This document shows positions 28,885 through 37,786 of a stretch of DNA of 64,000 bases, piece by piece. The stretch is taken from contig CAWIKP010000037.1 of assembly GCA_963836735.1 (NCBI GenBank), forward strand, positions 186,001 through 250,000, given 5' to 3'. This DNA is from JACCXG01 sp963836735. Its GTDB lineage: Bacteria; Acidobacteriota; Vicinamibacteria; Vicinamibacterales; 2-12-FULL-66-21. The notes below the pieces were generated by a model, which had not been told where the DNA came from, ran no database searches, and saw nothing but the letters and a program-made list of their open reading frames with translations. Positions within the stretch are counted from its first letter, which is position 1. Each line of letters opens with the position of its first letter. The position numbers and the translations under genes were made by a program.

Positions 28885-30176
28885 CTATGGATATATGCGG
28901 TAAAGCATCCGCGGATACGGAATCGCCTCGCGCAGGTGCTCGAGGCCGCAGATCCAGCTCACCACGCGCTCGATGCCCATGCCGAAGCCGCCGTGCGGCA
29001 CGCTGCCGTAGCGGCGCAGGTCGAGATACCACTCGAAGGCCTCCTGCGGCAGGTTGTGCTCCTTGATCCGCTGCAGCAGCAGGTCGTAATCGGCCAGCCG
29101 TTCGCCGCCGCCGATGATTTCGCCATAGCCTTCGGGCGCGAGCACGTCCACGCCGAGCGCCACCTCCGGGCGGCCGGGGTCCGGCTTCATGTAGAAGGCC
29201 TTCACCGCCGCGGGATAGCGGTGCACCATCACCGGCCGGTCGAATTCTTCCGACACCGCCGTCTCGTCCGGCGCACCAAAGTCGCCGCCCCATTCGAAGG
29301 GCAGCCCCTTCTTCCTGATGATATCGGCCGCCTCGTCGTACGAGATCCGCGGGAACGGCGCCTTGACGCTCTCGAGCTTCGAGGTGTCGCGTTCCAGCGT
29401 CTTGAGCTCCGCGCCGCGATGCTCGAGCACGCGCTGCACCACCGAGACCACCAGCCCTTCGGCCAGCTCCATGACGTCGTCGAGCGTCGCATACGCAACC
29501 TCGGGCTCGACCATCCAGAACTCGGTGAGGTGGCGTCGCGTCTTGGACTTCTCGGCGCGGAAGGTCGGTCCGAAGCAATACGTCCGGCCGAGCGCCATGG
29601 CGTTGGCTTCGTTGTACAGCTGTCCGCTCTGGGTCAGGTACGCCGTCTCGTTCTCGAAGTACTGCACCGGGAACAGCGTGGTCGTCCCTTCGCAGGCCGA
29701 CGGCGTGAAGATCGGCGTGTCGGCCAGGATGAAGCCGCGCGAGTTGAAGTAGTCGCGTACCGCGTTGATGACCTCATGGCGGACCCGCAGGATCGCCTGC
29801 TGCCGCGGCGCCCGAATCCACAGGTGGCGCCGGTCCATCAGGTATTCGACGCCGTGCTCCTTCGGGGTGATGGGATAGTCGGTCGCGCCCGAGACGACGT
29901 CGAACCTGGTGACGTCGAGCTCGTATCCACCCGGCGCGCGCGAATCGGCCCGGACCGTGCCCTCGACCGTGACCGCGCTTTCCTGGGCGAGGTGATCGGC
30001 TTTGACGAACATCTCGTCGCCGACCGCCTTCTTCGACATCACGCACTGGATGAAGCCGCTGCCGTCGCGGACCGTGAGGAAGTGAATCTTCCCGCTGGAG
30101 CGCCGGTTGTGCAGCCACCCTGGAGCGTGACCGTCTGACCCTCGTGTTTCGCGATGTCTTCGATGTAAGTCGCCAT
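28885..30176 (-). CDS. asnS: asparaginyl-tRNA synthetase
   Basis: Class IIb synthetase charging tRNA-Asn. The N-terminal OB-fold starts M-A-T-Y-I-E-D-I-A-K-H-E-G-Q-T-V and continues G-W-L-H-N-R-R-S-S-G-K-I-H-F-L-T-V-R-D-G. Catalytic motif 2 appears as C-F-G-P-T-F-R-A-E-K-S, followed by H-L-T-E-F-W-M-V-E-P-E. Motif 3 is G-F-G-M-G-I-E-R. The first 18 codons read in another frame: near 30120 one G of a GGGG run seems to be missing. The ATG at 30176 is therefore the true start and the upstream ATG of the open frame is not. Head of the long minus-strand translation cluster. Confidence 0.92.
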
Positions 30177-30221
30177 TTCTCAATTCTTGTGCGCCGGGTC
30201 CAAAGACTGACGCCACGAGTC

Positions 30222-30300
30222 GGGCGGGTCTCAAGACCCGCCCCTACAACTGCGGAGGGCCTTCACCACTGTCTGTAGGGCCGGGTCTTCAGACCCGGCC
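30222..30300. repeat. inverted pair of dispersed palindromes
   Basis: GGGCGGGTCT - CA - AGACCCGCCC (30222-30243) and GGCCGGGTCT - TC - AGACCCGGCC (30279-30300). Their outer flanks are also complementary (CCCTACA after the first, TGTAGGG before the second), so the two copies face each other. They lie between the downstream end of the isomerase gene and the start of asnS. Confidence 0.75.
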
Positions 30301-30313
30301 GACCACCGTGCGG

Positions 30314-31152
30314 TCAGTACGTCAACGCCCGCTCGAACTGCTGGCGCGCTCTCCGTGCGGCCTCGAGCACGTCGGCCGGCGAGCCCGTGTTCGCCAGCTC
30401 CATCAGATACGTGCCCTCGAATCCGATCTTCTGCATCGACATCAGCGCCGCGTCCCAGTCGATGGCGCCCAGATAGGGCGCGAGATGCTCGTCGTTGCGG
30501 CGATGGTTGTCGTGGACGTGCGTAGCAATCAGGTGCTCGGCGACGGTCTCGATCGCATCCGGAACGTCTCCGCCGAGGAACGCGTGGCCGAAGTCCATGC
30601 AGATTCCAGGCGTCGCCTCGAGATCCCTCTCCAGCAGCGCCACCAGCGCCGATGGCGTCGACAGCGCGTTCGGGATGACTTCGAGCGCCACCTGTACTCC
30701 GAGCGGCTCGGCAATCCCGGCAGATTTCTTCGATACTGCGCGCGGCGGCCGCCCGGCTGTTATCGTTCCCGGCGGCTCGCGCGTCCGGCGTCCCGACGTG
30801 CACGACCAGCAGCTTGAACGGGATCCGTTTCGCGATTGCCAGTGCCGCTGCCAACCTCCTCTACCGTCGCCTGCCTGCTGGCCGTGTCGCTCGAGGCGGT
30901 TGAATACGTCGGCGCCCACTTGTCGCCGGCGCTGAACCGATCGGTGATCGGCGCGTGCACGCTGTGCAGGCCCAGACCGGTCGTCTCGAGCCACTCCGCC
31001 AGCGCCGAAACGGCTGCCGGGTCGCGATAGTCGAAGTGACTGCGCGTGGCGAACAGCTCGATGCTCTCGAACCCGTACCCGGCTACCTGCGCGAGGTGGC
31101 TCCGATCGAGCTTCTGATCGTGGTAGAGGTGTGTCGATATCCCGAACCGCAT
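30314..31152 (-). CDS. sugar phosphate isomerase/epimerase-like TIM barrel protein
   Basis: A protein of about 279 residues with the xylose-isomerase-like fold. The start is M-R-F-G-I-S-T-H-L-Y-H. Metal-ligand positions read E in A-L-E-V-I-P-N, D in C-M-D-F-G-H-A-F, H in A-T-H-V-H-D-N and E in L-M-E-L-A-N. Two frame breaks (near 30725 and 30850) interrupt the middle, but the pieces fit one barrel. The substrate cannot be told; such proteins act on keto-sugars, inositols or hydroxypyruvate. It lies downstream of the AmgK-like kinase on the same strand, separated by a 200-bp repeat element, so an operon link is doubtful. Confidence 0.7.
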
Positions 31153-31194
31153 GTACTTTCAGGGCTTACGCTGGCGCGTGAACCTCTGATTGTA

Positions 31195-31397
31195 CCTGTC
31201 CATTGCCAACATTGCCAAAATTGCCAACATTGCCAACATTCAAAAATCACTGCGACGCTGGCGGGCTGATCTCGGCAACGCCGGTCGAAGTGATTTCGAG
31301 GCTTTAGAATTTTGGCAATCTTGGCCCGCCTCCGCTTGTCGGCGCGACCTTGCGGGGCCGACAAGCTACGGCGAGGTCTCGCCGTAGGCGGACAATG
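31195..31397. repeat. large repeat element D, copy 1 (ATTGCCAAC arrays)
   Basis: Starts CTGTCCATTGCCAAC and runs as five 9-bp units ATTGCCAAN. After a middle part the words return inverted (TTTTGGCAATCTTGG, 31311-31324). Then comes a block CCCGCCTCCGCTTGTCGGCG ... CTACGGCGAGGTCTCGCCGTAGGCGGAC that has its own hairpin (CTACGGCGAG/CTCGCCGTAG). A diverged but clearly homologous copy lies at 49237-49457. No gene is seen in it. Confidence 0.8.
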
Positions 31398-31399
31398 GA

Positions 31400-32434
31400 T
31401 TAGTGAAACTCCTCGACGTGGGCCGCCAGGACGTCCCGCAGCCTCGAGAAGCGGTCGTGGCGGGCGAGATTGTCGCGGACGTATCTCAGCGTGCGCGGGA
31501 TGTACTGGATGTAGACCGGATTCCGCCGCGCGGTGGTCTGATAGCCAAAGGTCCCGAGCGCCTTCAGGTTGCGCTGCAGCGCCATGACGTCGAACCGTGT
31601 GCGGAACGCCTCTTCCCGATCCGCCTCTCCCGTCAGTGCCAGGAAATACGCCACCAGCTCGCTGACCGTCTGCTCGGGCAGATCGACGTACGAGTCGCGC
31701 AGGAGCGAGACCAGGTCGTAGGTGTCCGGCCCCATCCTGGCGTCCTGGAAGTCGATGATGTAGAGCCGCTCGTCGTGGTACATCAGGTTGCGGCTGTGAT
31801 AGTCGCGGTGGCACAGGACGCGGTGTTCGGCGGCCAGCTCCTCGATCAGCAGCGCGAGTTCGTCACGAAGCGCCTCACGGGCGGCCGGCGCAATCACCAC
31901 CCCGCGGTAGGCCTCGATGAAGTGTTTGATGAAGAAGTCCATCTCCCAGGTGAGCTTCTCCACGTCGAAAGCCATCCGGTACGGCAGAAAGTCCGGTGAT
32001 TCCAGCTCGGCGCCCCTGCGCTGCATGATCGCGATCAGGCCGACCGCCTGGCGGTAGAGCGCGGCATGCTCCGAGGGGGTTGCCGCTCCCAGATGGGCCT
32101 GGAGCGTCACGTCCCCGAGATCCTCGAGCGCCAGCACGCCGAGGTCGTCGGCGTGGCCGAGCACGTGTGGAATCGGCACGGGCATCTGCTCGAGCAGCCG
32201 CGCCACGTTCACGAACGGCAGCGTTCTGACGTCGAAGGCCGCCGCGTGCAGCGCCAGGACGAAAGGAGGCCCGGCGGTCGTGAAAACACGGTAGTAGCGC
32301 CGATCCGAGGCGTCACCTGTAAGCGGCACGATTCGCGGGTTGCGCGCGTTCAGCCCGCTCCGGCCCAGGTACACGTCGATCCGCTCCCGCTGCTCGGCAG
32401 AATCGGGGCTTCGCTTTTCCGTCATCGTCGTCAT
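31400..32434 (-). CDS. aminoglycoside phosphotransferase-fold sugar kinase (AmgK-like)
   Basis: Intact, 344 residues. The kinase shows L-T-G-D-A-S-D-R-R-Y-Y-R-V (nucleotide loop), L-E-D-L-G-D and the catalytic loop V-L-C-H-R-D-Y-H-S-R-N-L-M followed by I-I-D-F-Q-D-A-R-M-G. This is the pattern of AmgK, the anomeric N-acetylmuramate/N-acetylglucosamine kinase of cell-wall recycling. The gene directly upstream encodes a MurU-like nucleotidyltransferase, the usual partner that turns MurNAc-1-phosphate into UDP-MurNAc. I infer the same salvage route here. The exact substrate is not proven by sequence. Confidence 0.75.
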   Translation of the reverse strand: MTTMTEKRSPDSAEQRERIDVYLGRSGLNARNPRIVPLTGDASDRRYYRVFTTAGPPFVLALHAAAFDVRTLPFVNVARLLEQMPVPIPHVLGHADDLGVLALEDLGDVTLQAHLGAATPSEHAALYRQAVGLIAIMQRRGAELESPDFLPYRMAFDVEKLTWEMDFFIKHFIEAYRGVVIAPAAREALRDELALLIEELAAEHRVLCHRDYHSRNLMYHDERLYIIDFQDARMGPDTYDLVSLLRDSYVDLPEQTVSELVAYFLALTGEADREEAFRTRFDVMALQRNLKALGTFGYQTTARRNPVYIQYIPRTLRYVRDNLARHDRFSRLRDVLAAHVEEFH

Positions 32435-32466
32435 CGGGTCACCGTGTCAAAAATACCGGCGTGCAT

Positions 32467-33426
32467 TCAGTAGCGTCGGATGACCAGGTTTCCTTCGCGG
32501 CGCTCGTCGGAATGTATCGGCTGACCGGCAAATGGCACCAGCGCGCAGCGCTCGTATCGCAGCCCCGCGCCCACCCGGGCGCCATCGCAGACGATGCAGT
32601 CATTCAGCACGGTATCCGGGCCGATCACCACGTTGTCCCACACCGCCGTCCGGTTCAGCCTCGCACTCGGATGGATCTCGGTGCCTGCCCCGCTGATCAG
32701 GGCGTCGCCTTCCTCAGCCGCGAGGCCGAGCGACGTTTGCAAGTAATCGGCCGGAGTCCCGATGTCGCTGAAGGGGGCGTCGACGATGTGGGCGGCCACC
32801 GAGCCTGGAGACTCCCGGATGAGCCTGGGATACAGCCAGTTCACGGATTCGGCGGGCACGCCGTCTTCGAGGTCGGCAAAGGCCGCCGCATGTGCTGCCT
32901 GGACGCCGATGAAGTGATAGCTGGTTTGTCCGGCGCCTGGACGCGGGAACCCGGTAATCCAGCCGTCCTCGACGCGAACGCCGCCGTAGAACTCCGGACG
33001 GGGGTTGGGAATCAGCGCCATCGTGACCCGGGCCCCGGACCGCAGATGGCGATCCATCAAGGCCGGTACACGCACGTCGGTGAGCGTGTCCCCGTTCACG
33101 ATCACGAAAACGTCTTCGCCGGGGTTTTTTCCGTCGGTGAGCAGCGGCAGCGCGTGCCGCGGACCCCCGGCGGAGCCGAGCACCGGATTCTCCCAGGAGT
33201 AGCGCACGCGCGCGCCGAGGTCCCGGCCGTCGCCAACCACGGCGGCGATCGAGGCCGGACGATGATGCAGGTTGATCACCTGTTCGGTGACGCCCTCGGA
33301 AACCAGCCACGCCATGACCCGCCGGACGAGCGGGATGCCGTTGACCGGCACGGCGGCCTTGGCCCTGACCGACGTCAGCGGACGGAGTCGCGTGCCGAGT
33401 CCGGCCGCGAGAATCAGCGCGCGCAA
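32467..33426 (-). CDS. NDP-sugar nucleotidyltransferase (MurU-like) with left-handed helix tail
   Basis: A 319-residue nucleotidyltransferase. It begins R-A-L-I-L-A-A-G-L-G-T-R-L-R-P-L-T (NTP-binding signature), with K-A-A-V-P-V-N-G-I-P-L, a metal-binding N-G-D-T-L and W-V-T/D-I-G-T-P-type sugar-site motifs (D-I-G-T-P-A-D-Y). A hexapeptide-repeat tail follows (A-V-W-D-N-V-V-I-G-P-D-T-V). The TTG at 33426 is the best start: GGAG lies just upstream and it begins the conserved core, 7 bp after the CYTH stop. It could make UDP-MurNAc, or another NDP-sugar, from the product of the AmgK-like kinase 32 bp downstream. Confidence 0.75.
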   Translation of the reverse strand: MRALILAAGLGTRLRPLTSVRAKAAVPVNGIPLVRRVMAWLVSEGVTEQVINLHHRPASIAAVVGDGRDLGARVRYSWENPVLGSAGGPRHALPLLTDGKNPGEDVFVIVNGDTLTDVRVPALMDRHLRSGARVTMALIPNPRPEFYGGVRVEDGWITGFPRPGAGQTSYHFIGVQAAHAAAFADLEDGVPAESVNWLYPRLIRESPGSVAAHIVDAPFSDIGTPADYLQTSLGLAAEEGDALISGAGTEIHPSARLNRTAVWDNVVIGPDTVLNDCIVCDGARVGAGLRYERCALVPFAGQPIHSDERREGNLVIRRY

Positions 33427-33433
33427 AGCTCCG

Positions 33434-34024
33434 TCAATCGCTCGCGGCAGCCCGGAGGAGCGCGGCTTCGGTGCCGAACACCATGTCGGACGAGTCGATG
33501 CCGCAGGCTTCCCGATGCTGCAGGAAGAGGCTGCGATAGGAATCGAGGATGTAGTCGGCCTGCGATCGGCCGAGCGCCGCCGCGGCGGTCTCGATGCCCG
33601 GTTCGCATCCCTCGATCTCGACGAACACCCCGACCGGGGTCTCATCGACTGCCACGATCACGTCGTCGTGGGAGAACTCTTCGCGGTACTTCTCGTAGCG
33701 GAACCAGACGTGCAGCCCGAGCTCCTCGAAAATCTTCAGGAGAACCTCGCCGTCCCCCACGAGCGTTTCGTACTCCTCGCGGAGCTTCATGATCGAGGGC
33801 TGGACCGGACCCTTGAAGGTCACCCGGCTCTTGCCGTTCTCGACGCGGACGCGGAGGACGCATCGCCGGCGCCTCAGCTGCTCATCCTCGCTGTCGAGCA
33901 GGGCGTCGGCCTGAAGCCGCCGGCCGAGCCGTGGTGTGCATCCAGCGGAAAGCACCGCCTTGCGTGCGTCTTCGACCGAGTCGAACCTCAGCTTGATTTC
34001 ACGCTCGAGCGATGTCGTGGACAT
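33434..34024 (-). CDS. CYTH-domain protein (class IV adenylate cyclase / triphosphatase-like)
   Basis: 196 residues, intact. The N-terminal E-R-E-I-K-L-R-F is the E-x-E-x-K motif of the CYTH triphosphate tunnel fold. Basic and acidic tunnel residues follow in alternation (R-R-R-R-C-V-L-R-V-R, R-V-T-F-K-G-P, R-E-E-Y-E-T, V-F-V-E-I-E-G). Members hydrolyse inorganic or nucleoside triphosphates, thiamine triphosphate, or make cAMP; the sequence does not say which. First gene of a three-gene unit with the MurU-like and AmgK-like genes. A TATAAT hexamer on the minus strand at 34096-34101 may be its -10 box, though no good -35 box precedes it. Confidence 0.8.
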   Translation of the reverse strand: MSTTSLEREIKLRFDSVEDARKAVLSAGCTPRLGRRLQADALLDSEDEQLRRRRCVLRVRVENGKSRVTFKGPVQPSIMKLREEYETLVGDGEVLLKIFEELGLHVWFRYEKYREEFSHDDVIVAVDETPVGVFVEIEGCEPGIETAAAALGRSQADYILDSYRSLFLQHREACGIDSSDMVFGTEAALLRAAASD

Positions 34025-34254
34025 CCTGACAACTCCTCTATTCGGCCGTGGCCACGGATGCGCTCCGGACTCCCGGTCCGAGCGCCGATCCGCGAATTAT
34101 ATCGGGACGGGCCGCGCCGCGGCCCTCCATTTCAATGCGCGTACCCGCCAGTAACGGCTGTGTGACAGCAGCAGAAGGGGTCGATTGGGGGATGACCGCC
34201 TGGAAAGCGACGAGGTGAATGCGCCGAGCACGTGCGGGGGGCAGGACTCGCGAG

Positions 34255-34284
34255 AAGGGGACAGCCGCAGGCGGCTGTCCCCTT
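34255..34284. terminator. perfect 14-bp-arm palindrome AAGGGGACAGCCGC
   Basis: AAGGGGACAGCCGC - AG - GCGGCTGTCCCCTT: two perfect 14-bp arms around two bases, followed by TTCC. It lies 30 bp past the HtrA stop in a 289-bp gap, so it may end that minus-strand transcript. The same AAGGGGACAG word occurs between truB and rpsO. It could equally be a dispersed repeat. The rest of the gap (34025-34254) shows only the possible CYTH promoter. Confidence 0.5.
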
Positions 34285-34313
34285 TCCGCGCCTGCGAATC
34301 CTGTGCTGACGGT

Positions 34314-35875
34314 CTACCGCTTTCTGAGGGTGACGAAGTTGCTCTCGCCGTCGCGCCAGATCAGGAGGAACACCGGCTGGCCCGGCGCGGCACGCTGCAG
34401 CTCGCGCTGCACCTGGCTCACGTTCGAGACCTCCTGCTGGTTGACCTCCACGATCACGTCGTTCGGGCGGATCCCGGCATTGAAGGCGGGGCTGTTGCGC
34501 TCGACGTCGAGCACCACGGCGCCGCCGCGATTCCGCGGCAGCTCCAGCTCGCGGGCAACTTCCGGCGTAATCGGCCCGACTTCCATACCGAACCCGGTCG
34601 CGGTCGGTTCTTCGACCGGGCCACGGCTCCCCCCGCGCTCGCCTGGCGACCCTGCTCGGCGTCGAGGTCGAGCTCGTCGACGACGATGTTCATCGCCTTC
34701 TTCTGCTTCTTGCGGTAGACCGTGACGGGCACTGAGGTGCCCGGCTTGGTGGCGACGACCATGTTCACGAGCGCCTCGCTGTCGGCCACCGGCCGGCCGT
34801 TGAACTCGGTGATGATGTCGCCTGGCTGGAGTCCGCCCTTGTCCGCCGGGCCTCCGGGAGTGACCGTCGCGAGCATCGCGCCCGAGGCGCTCGGCAGGCC
34901 CATCGCCTGCGCGACGTCCTTGGTCACGCCGTCGCGATCGACACGGATGCCGATCACGCCGCGTGTGACCTTGCCGTCCCGGAGTTGGGGAAGCAGGTCC
35001 CGAATCGGGTTGATCGGCGTGGCGAACCCGATTCCGATGTTCGCCGCGCGCTGTGCGTCGGTGTAGATCGCGGTGTTGATGCCGACAACCTCGCCACGCA
35101 CGTTCAGGAGCGGTCCGCCCGAGTTACCCGGGTTGATCGCCGCGTCGGTCTGCAGCATCGGCTGCTCGCGGCCCGGCACGCCGCCGAGCGGGCGCCCGAG
35201 CGCGGAGATCACGCCCACGGTCACGGTGTGACTCAGGTTGAAGGGGTTGCCGATGGCGACGACCCAGTCGCCGGGCTGCATCTGGGCCGAGTCGCCGAAC
35301 CTGGCCTCCTGGAGACTGGCCGACGGCGCCTCGGTGAGCTGGATCAGCGCCGTGTCGGTCAACGGGTCGCGGCCGACGACCTTGGCGGCGTAGCTTTCGG
35401 TGCGGCCGCCGCCGAACAGGCTGACGCGGATGTCGTCCGCCCCTTCGACAACATGATTATTGGTCAGGATGAACCCGGTCCTGTCGATGATGAAGCCGGT
35501 GCCGGTGCCTTCCTGCTGCGGCATGTCGTCGCGCGGCGGTCGGCGCTGCCTGCCACCCGGGGCCTGCGGCTGGCCGCCGAAGAAGCGCTGGAGCAGATCG
35601 TCCTGGCCGCCAAAGAACTCGGTCAGCTCGCGGCCGCGGACGCGTGCCGTCGTCCGGATGTTGACGACGGTCGGGCTCTGCGCTTTGGCGATGTTGCGGA
35701 AGGTCTGCGCGTCGATGGGACCGTTCAATGCCGCGGTATTGCTGGCCGGAACGTTGACCGTCTGTGCCGAGGATGCCTGAGGCAGGCCCCACTGCGACGC
35801 GATCACCATTCCCACGGCCACCGACGCTATCGCGATGAGAACGGCGTAGAACACAGTCGTCTTGCGTGTGGACAT
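34314..35875 (-). CDS. periplasmic HtrA/DegQ-type serine protease with two PDZ domains
   Basis: About 520 residues. An N-terminal signal anchor (Y-A-V-L-I-A-I-A-S-V-A-V-G-M-V-I-A) leads to the trypsin-like domain with catalytic His in L-T-N-N-H-V-V, Asp in P-L-T-D-T-A-L-I and Ser in N-P-G-N-S-G-G-P-L. Two PDZ domains follow: G-D-I-I-T-E-F-N-G-R-P-V in the first, N-D-V-I-V-E-V-N-Q-Q-E-V in the second. A frame break near 34615 falls in the linker between the PDZ domains. It degrades or refolds damaged envelope proteins. The segment R-F-F-G-G-Q-P-Q-A-P-G-G-R-Q-R-R-P-P matches the flexible LA loop of Do proteases. Confidence 0.9.
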
Positions 35876-35905
35876 TGGGTACTCTCCTCTGACGATCCTT
35901 CGAAG

Positions 35906-36043
35906 GCAGCTCTCAGCTTTCAGCTATCAGAAATCAGCATAGCGTCCGGCTTCCAATGAAGAGCTTCTCGCCTCCTGCTCTCAGCCAGCTCCCTTCCAGC
36001 TTGCCGCTGTCTTCTGACAGCTGACAGCTGATAGCTGACAGCT
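35906..36043. repeat. arm-array hairpin element, CAGCT family, 3' side of the M24 gene
   Basis: Left arm (35906-35940) CAGCTCTCAGCTTTCAGCTATCAG. Right arm (36007-36043) GACAGCTGACAGCTGATAGCTGACAGC. Loop about 65 bp with no recognisable content. It ends 4 bp from the stop of the M24 peptidase gene. Its partner at 37250 sits on the other side of that gene. Confidence 0.8.
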
Positions 36044-36047
36044 TGAT

Positions 36048-37229
36048 TCAACCGAGCGGCACGATCTCTTTCTGGCACGGTCCGGTCACGTACGCGTCCC
36101 GCTCGTCCATGAACATGTTGATCTCGGTTCTCACGCCGAACCGGCTCGTGTAGACCCCGGGTTCGATCGTGAAGCCGGTCCCGGGAATCAGACGGCGGTC
36201 GTCGTGCGTTTCGTAGTCGTCCAGGTGGACGCCGTTTCCGTGCACGGTCTCCCCGAGGCTGTGCCCGGTCCGGTGAATGAACTCCGCGCCGTACCCCGCT
36301 CTTTCGACGACGGTCCGGCACGCACGGTCGACTTCGAAGCCGCGAAGCTCCCGGCCGGTGCGCGCCGCGGACTGCACCAGCTCGATCGCCGCGTCCCGCC
36401 CATCGCGAGTGGCCGCGAAGGCTCGGGCATATTCCTCCGGCACAGTTCCGCCGGTGAAGCCCACCCAGGTGATATCAGCAAAAACAGCGCCCGGGTGGCG
36501 CAGCTTACCCCAGAGATCCAGCAGCAGCACCTCGCCGGGACGAATCGCCCGGTGAACCTCCTGAGATGGATGATAGTGGGGATTGCCGGCGTTCTCCTGC
36601 GCCGACACGTTCGGCGTATCGGCGGCGGTCAGCCCCTCGGCGTCCATCCACTCCATCATGGCGCGCTGCACGTCGAACTCGGTCGTCGGAACGCCTGCCG
36701 CGAGGCGGTCGCGGACCATGCCGAACGCCTGATCCTTCACGCGATACAAGGCGTCGGAGGCGGTGCGGTGGGAGGCCAGCGCCTCGGCCGACCACAGCGC
36801 CTCGAACCGCTGTACGAGATCCCCCGACGACACGACCTCGATCCCGAGATCCCGGACCGATTCGATCGTGCCGGCGTCGACCCGCGAAATGTAAGGGATG
36901 TTGTTGCCCGGCGAGTATTCCATCGCCACCCGCTTCATGCCCTTCAGCAGGCCGCGGAGGCCAGCTTCCAGCCGGTCGCGCCCGGCATACGGCTGCTTGT
37001 CCCCCGGCAGGCCGTCGAGGTTGTGACGCTCGATCGCATGGACCAGGCCCCGCGGCTCGCCGCGCGCGGGAATCAGGTAGTACCACCGCCGGGTGGTCAT
37101 CTTCTTTCCAGCCGTGAGCCCCGACAGCCGCGCGGCGATCGGGTTCGAGCCCTGAAAGTCGTACAGCAGCCACCCGTCGAGACGATCGTCGGCGAGCGCC
37201 CGCTGGACCTCAGCGACTGGCAATGGCAT
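36048..37229 (-). CDS. M24-family metallopeptidase (Xaa-Pro aminopeptidase-like)
   Basis: Intact, 393 residues. A creatinase-like N-terminal domain (residues 1 to about 150) precedes the pita-bread catalytic domain. Its metal ligands are visible in order: D in L-L-L-D-L-W-G, D in F-A-D-I-T-W, H in H-R-T-G-H-S-L-G-E, E in T-I-E-P-G-V-Y and E in R-T-E-I-N-M-F. There is no signal peptide, so it is probably a cytosolic aminopeptidase or prolidase releasing residues next to proline. A TATACT hexamer lies only six bases before the ATG, with no Shine-Dalgarno, suggesting a leaderless mRNA. The gene is bracketed on both sides by CAGCT-type repeat elements. Confidence 0.85.
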   Translation of the reverse strand: MPLPVAEVQRALADDRLDGWLLYDFQGSNPIAARLSGLTAGKKMTTRRWYYLIPARGEPRGLVHAIERHNLDGLPGDKQPYAGRDRLEAGLRGLLKGMKRVAMEYSPGNNIPYISRVDAGTIESVRDLGIEVVSSGDLVQRFEALWSAEALASHRTASDALYRVKDQAFGMVRDRLAAGVPTTEFDVQRAMMEWMDAEGLTAADTPNVSAQENAGNPHYHPSQEVHRAIRPGEVLLLDLWGKLRHPGAVFADITWVGFTGGTVPEEYARAFAATRDGRDAAIELVQSAARTGRELRGFEVDRACRTVVERAGYGAEFIHRTGHSLGETVHGNGVHLDDYETHDDRRLIPGTGFTIEPGVYTSRFGVRTEINMFMDERDAYVTGPCQKEIVPLG

Positions 37230-37235
37230 GAAACG

Positions 37236-37241
37236 AGTATA
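37236..37241 (-). promoter_or_regulatory. possible -10 box of the M24 gene (leaderless)
   Basis: TATACT on the minus strand followed by CGTTTC and the ATG. Transcription would begin about at the start codon. No convincing -35 box is seen; the upstream DNA is the repeat element at 37250. Confidence 0.4.
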
Positions 37242-37249
37242 ACGCTGGA

Positions 37250-37391
37250 GCTAGCGCTCAGCTGTCAGCTATCAGTTCTCAGCTGCCAGCTCACGGTCCG
37301 AATTCGTGGGTGCAGGGCGTTCGAACGGCAGCCGATTCCTCGGTAACCAAGATCTGATAGCTGAGACTGATAGCTGACAGCCGATAGCTCA
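37250..37391. repeat. arm-array hairpin element, CAGCT family, 5' side of the M24 gene
   Basis: Left arm (37250-37292) GCTCAGCTGTCAGCTATCAG and CTCAGCTGCCAGC. Right arm (37351-37391) CTGATAGCTGAGACTGATAG and CTGACAGCCGATAGCTCAG. The loop contains GCGTTCGAACGG, a palindrome also found in the loop of the CAACTCCCAA family. It separates the divergent M24 and DUF4870-like genes, so both promoters abut or lie in it. Confidence 0.8.
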
Positions 37392-37394
37392 GTC

Positions 37395-37400
37395 TAAGAT
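37395..37400 (+). promoter_or_regulatory. possible -10 box of the DUF4870-like gene (leaderless)
   Basis: GTCTAAGAT, eight bases, then ATG at 37409. The same GTCTAAGAT occurs 18 bases before nadB. As with the M24 gene, there is no room for a leader. Confidence 0.35.
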
Positions 37401-37408
37401 GGCGGCAG

Positions 37409-37783
37409 ATGTCAGTTGGCAGCGAAGAATCATCGACCGGGCTCGACCCGCATGTTGCCGCCGCGCTCGCCTATCTTGCCGGCCCCTTTTCGGGCGTGCT
37501 GATTCTGCTGGCGGAGCGCACCAGTGCCTACGTCCGCTTTCACGCCTGGCAGTCCGTGCTCGGCCTCGGCGGCCTCGGGCTGATCGTTGCGCTGCTGCTC
37601 GGGCTGGCGTTCGCGTCGGTGATCGTGTCGGCGACCGCGTTCCGGGTACTGCTCGTCACGAGCTGGGTCGTCTGGGTGTTCTGGATTCTCGTCTGGGCGA
37701 TGTGCCTGGTGAGGGCATTCACGCGCCGGCGATGGAAGCTGCCCATCGCCGGCCCGTACGCGGAGCGGCTCAGCGCCCGCTGA
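37409..37783 (+). CDS. DUF4870-like small membrane protein
   Basis: 124 residues with three or four hydrophobic helices: A-A-A-L-A-Y-L-A-G-P-F-S-G-V-L-I-L-L-A, then V-R-F-H-A-W-Q-S-V-L-G-L-G-G-L-G-L-I-V-A-L-L, then L-V-T-S-W-V-V-W-V-F-W-I-L-V-W. The V-R-F-H-A-W-Q-S motif is typical of the DUF4870/Tic20-like family of small inner-membrane proteins, whose function is unknown. The end I-A-G-P-Y-A-E-R is also typical. It ends 3 bp from the convergent gene at 37787. Confidence 0.75.
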   Translation: MSVGSEESSTGLDPHVAAALAYLAGPFSGVLILLAERTSAYVRFHAWQSVLGLGGLGLIVALLLGLAFASVIVSATAFRVLLVTSWVVWVFWILVWAMCLVRAFTRRRWKLPIAGPYAERLSAR

Positions 37784-37786
37784 TGA

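Noticed and set aside
31195..31250. Regular ATTGCCAAC units considered as a CRISPR array
   Set aside because: Units are 9 bp and contiguous, with no spacers and no cas genes; part of an inverted-arm element.
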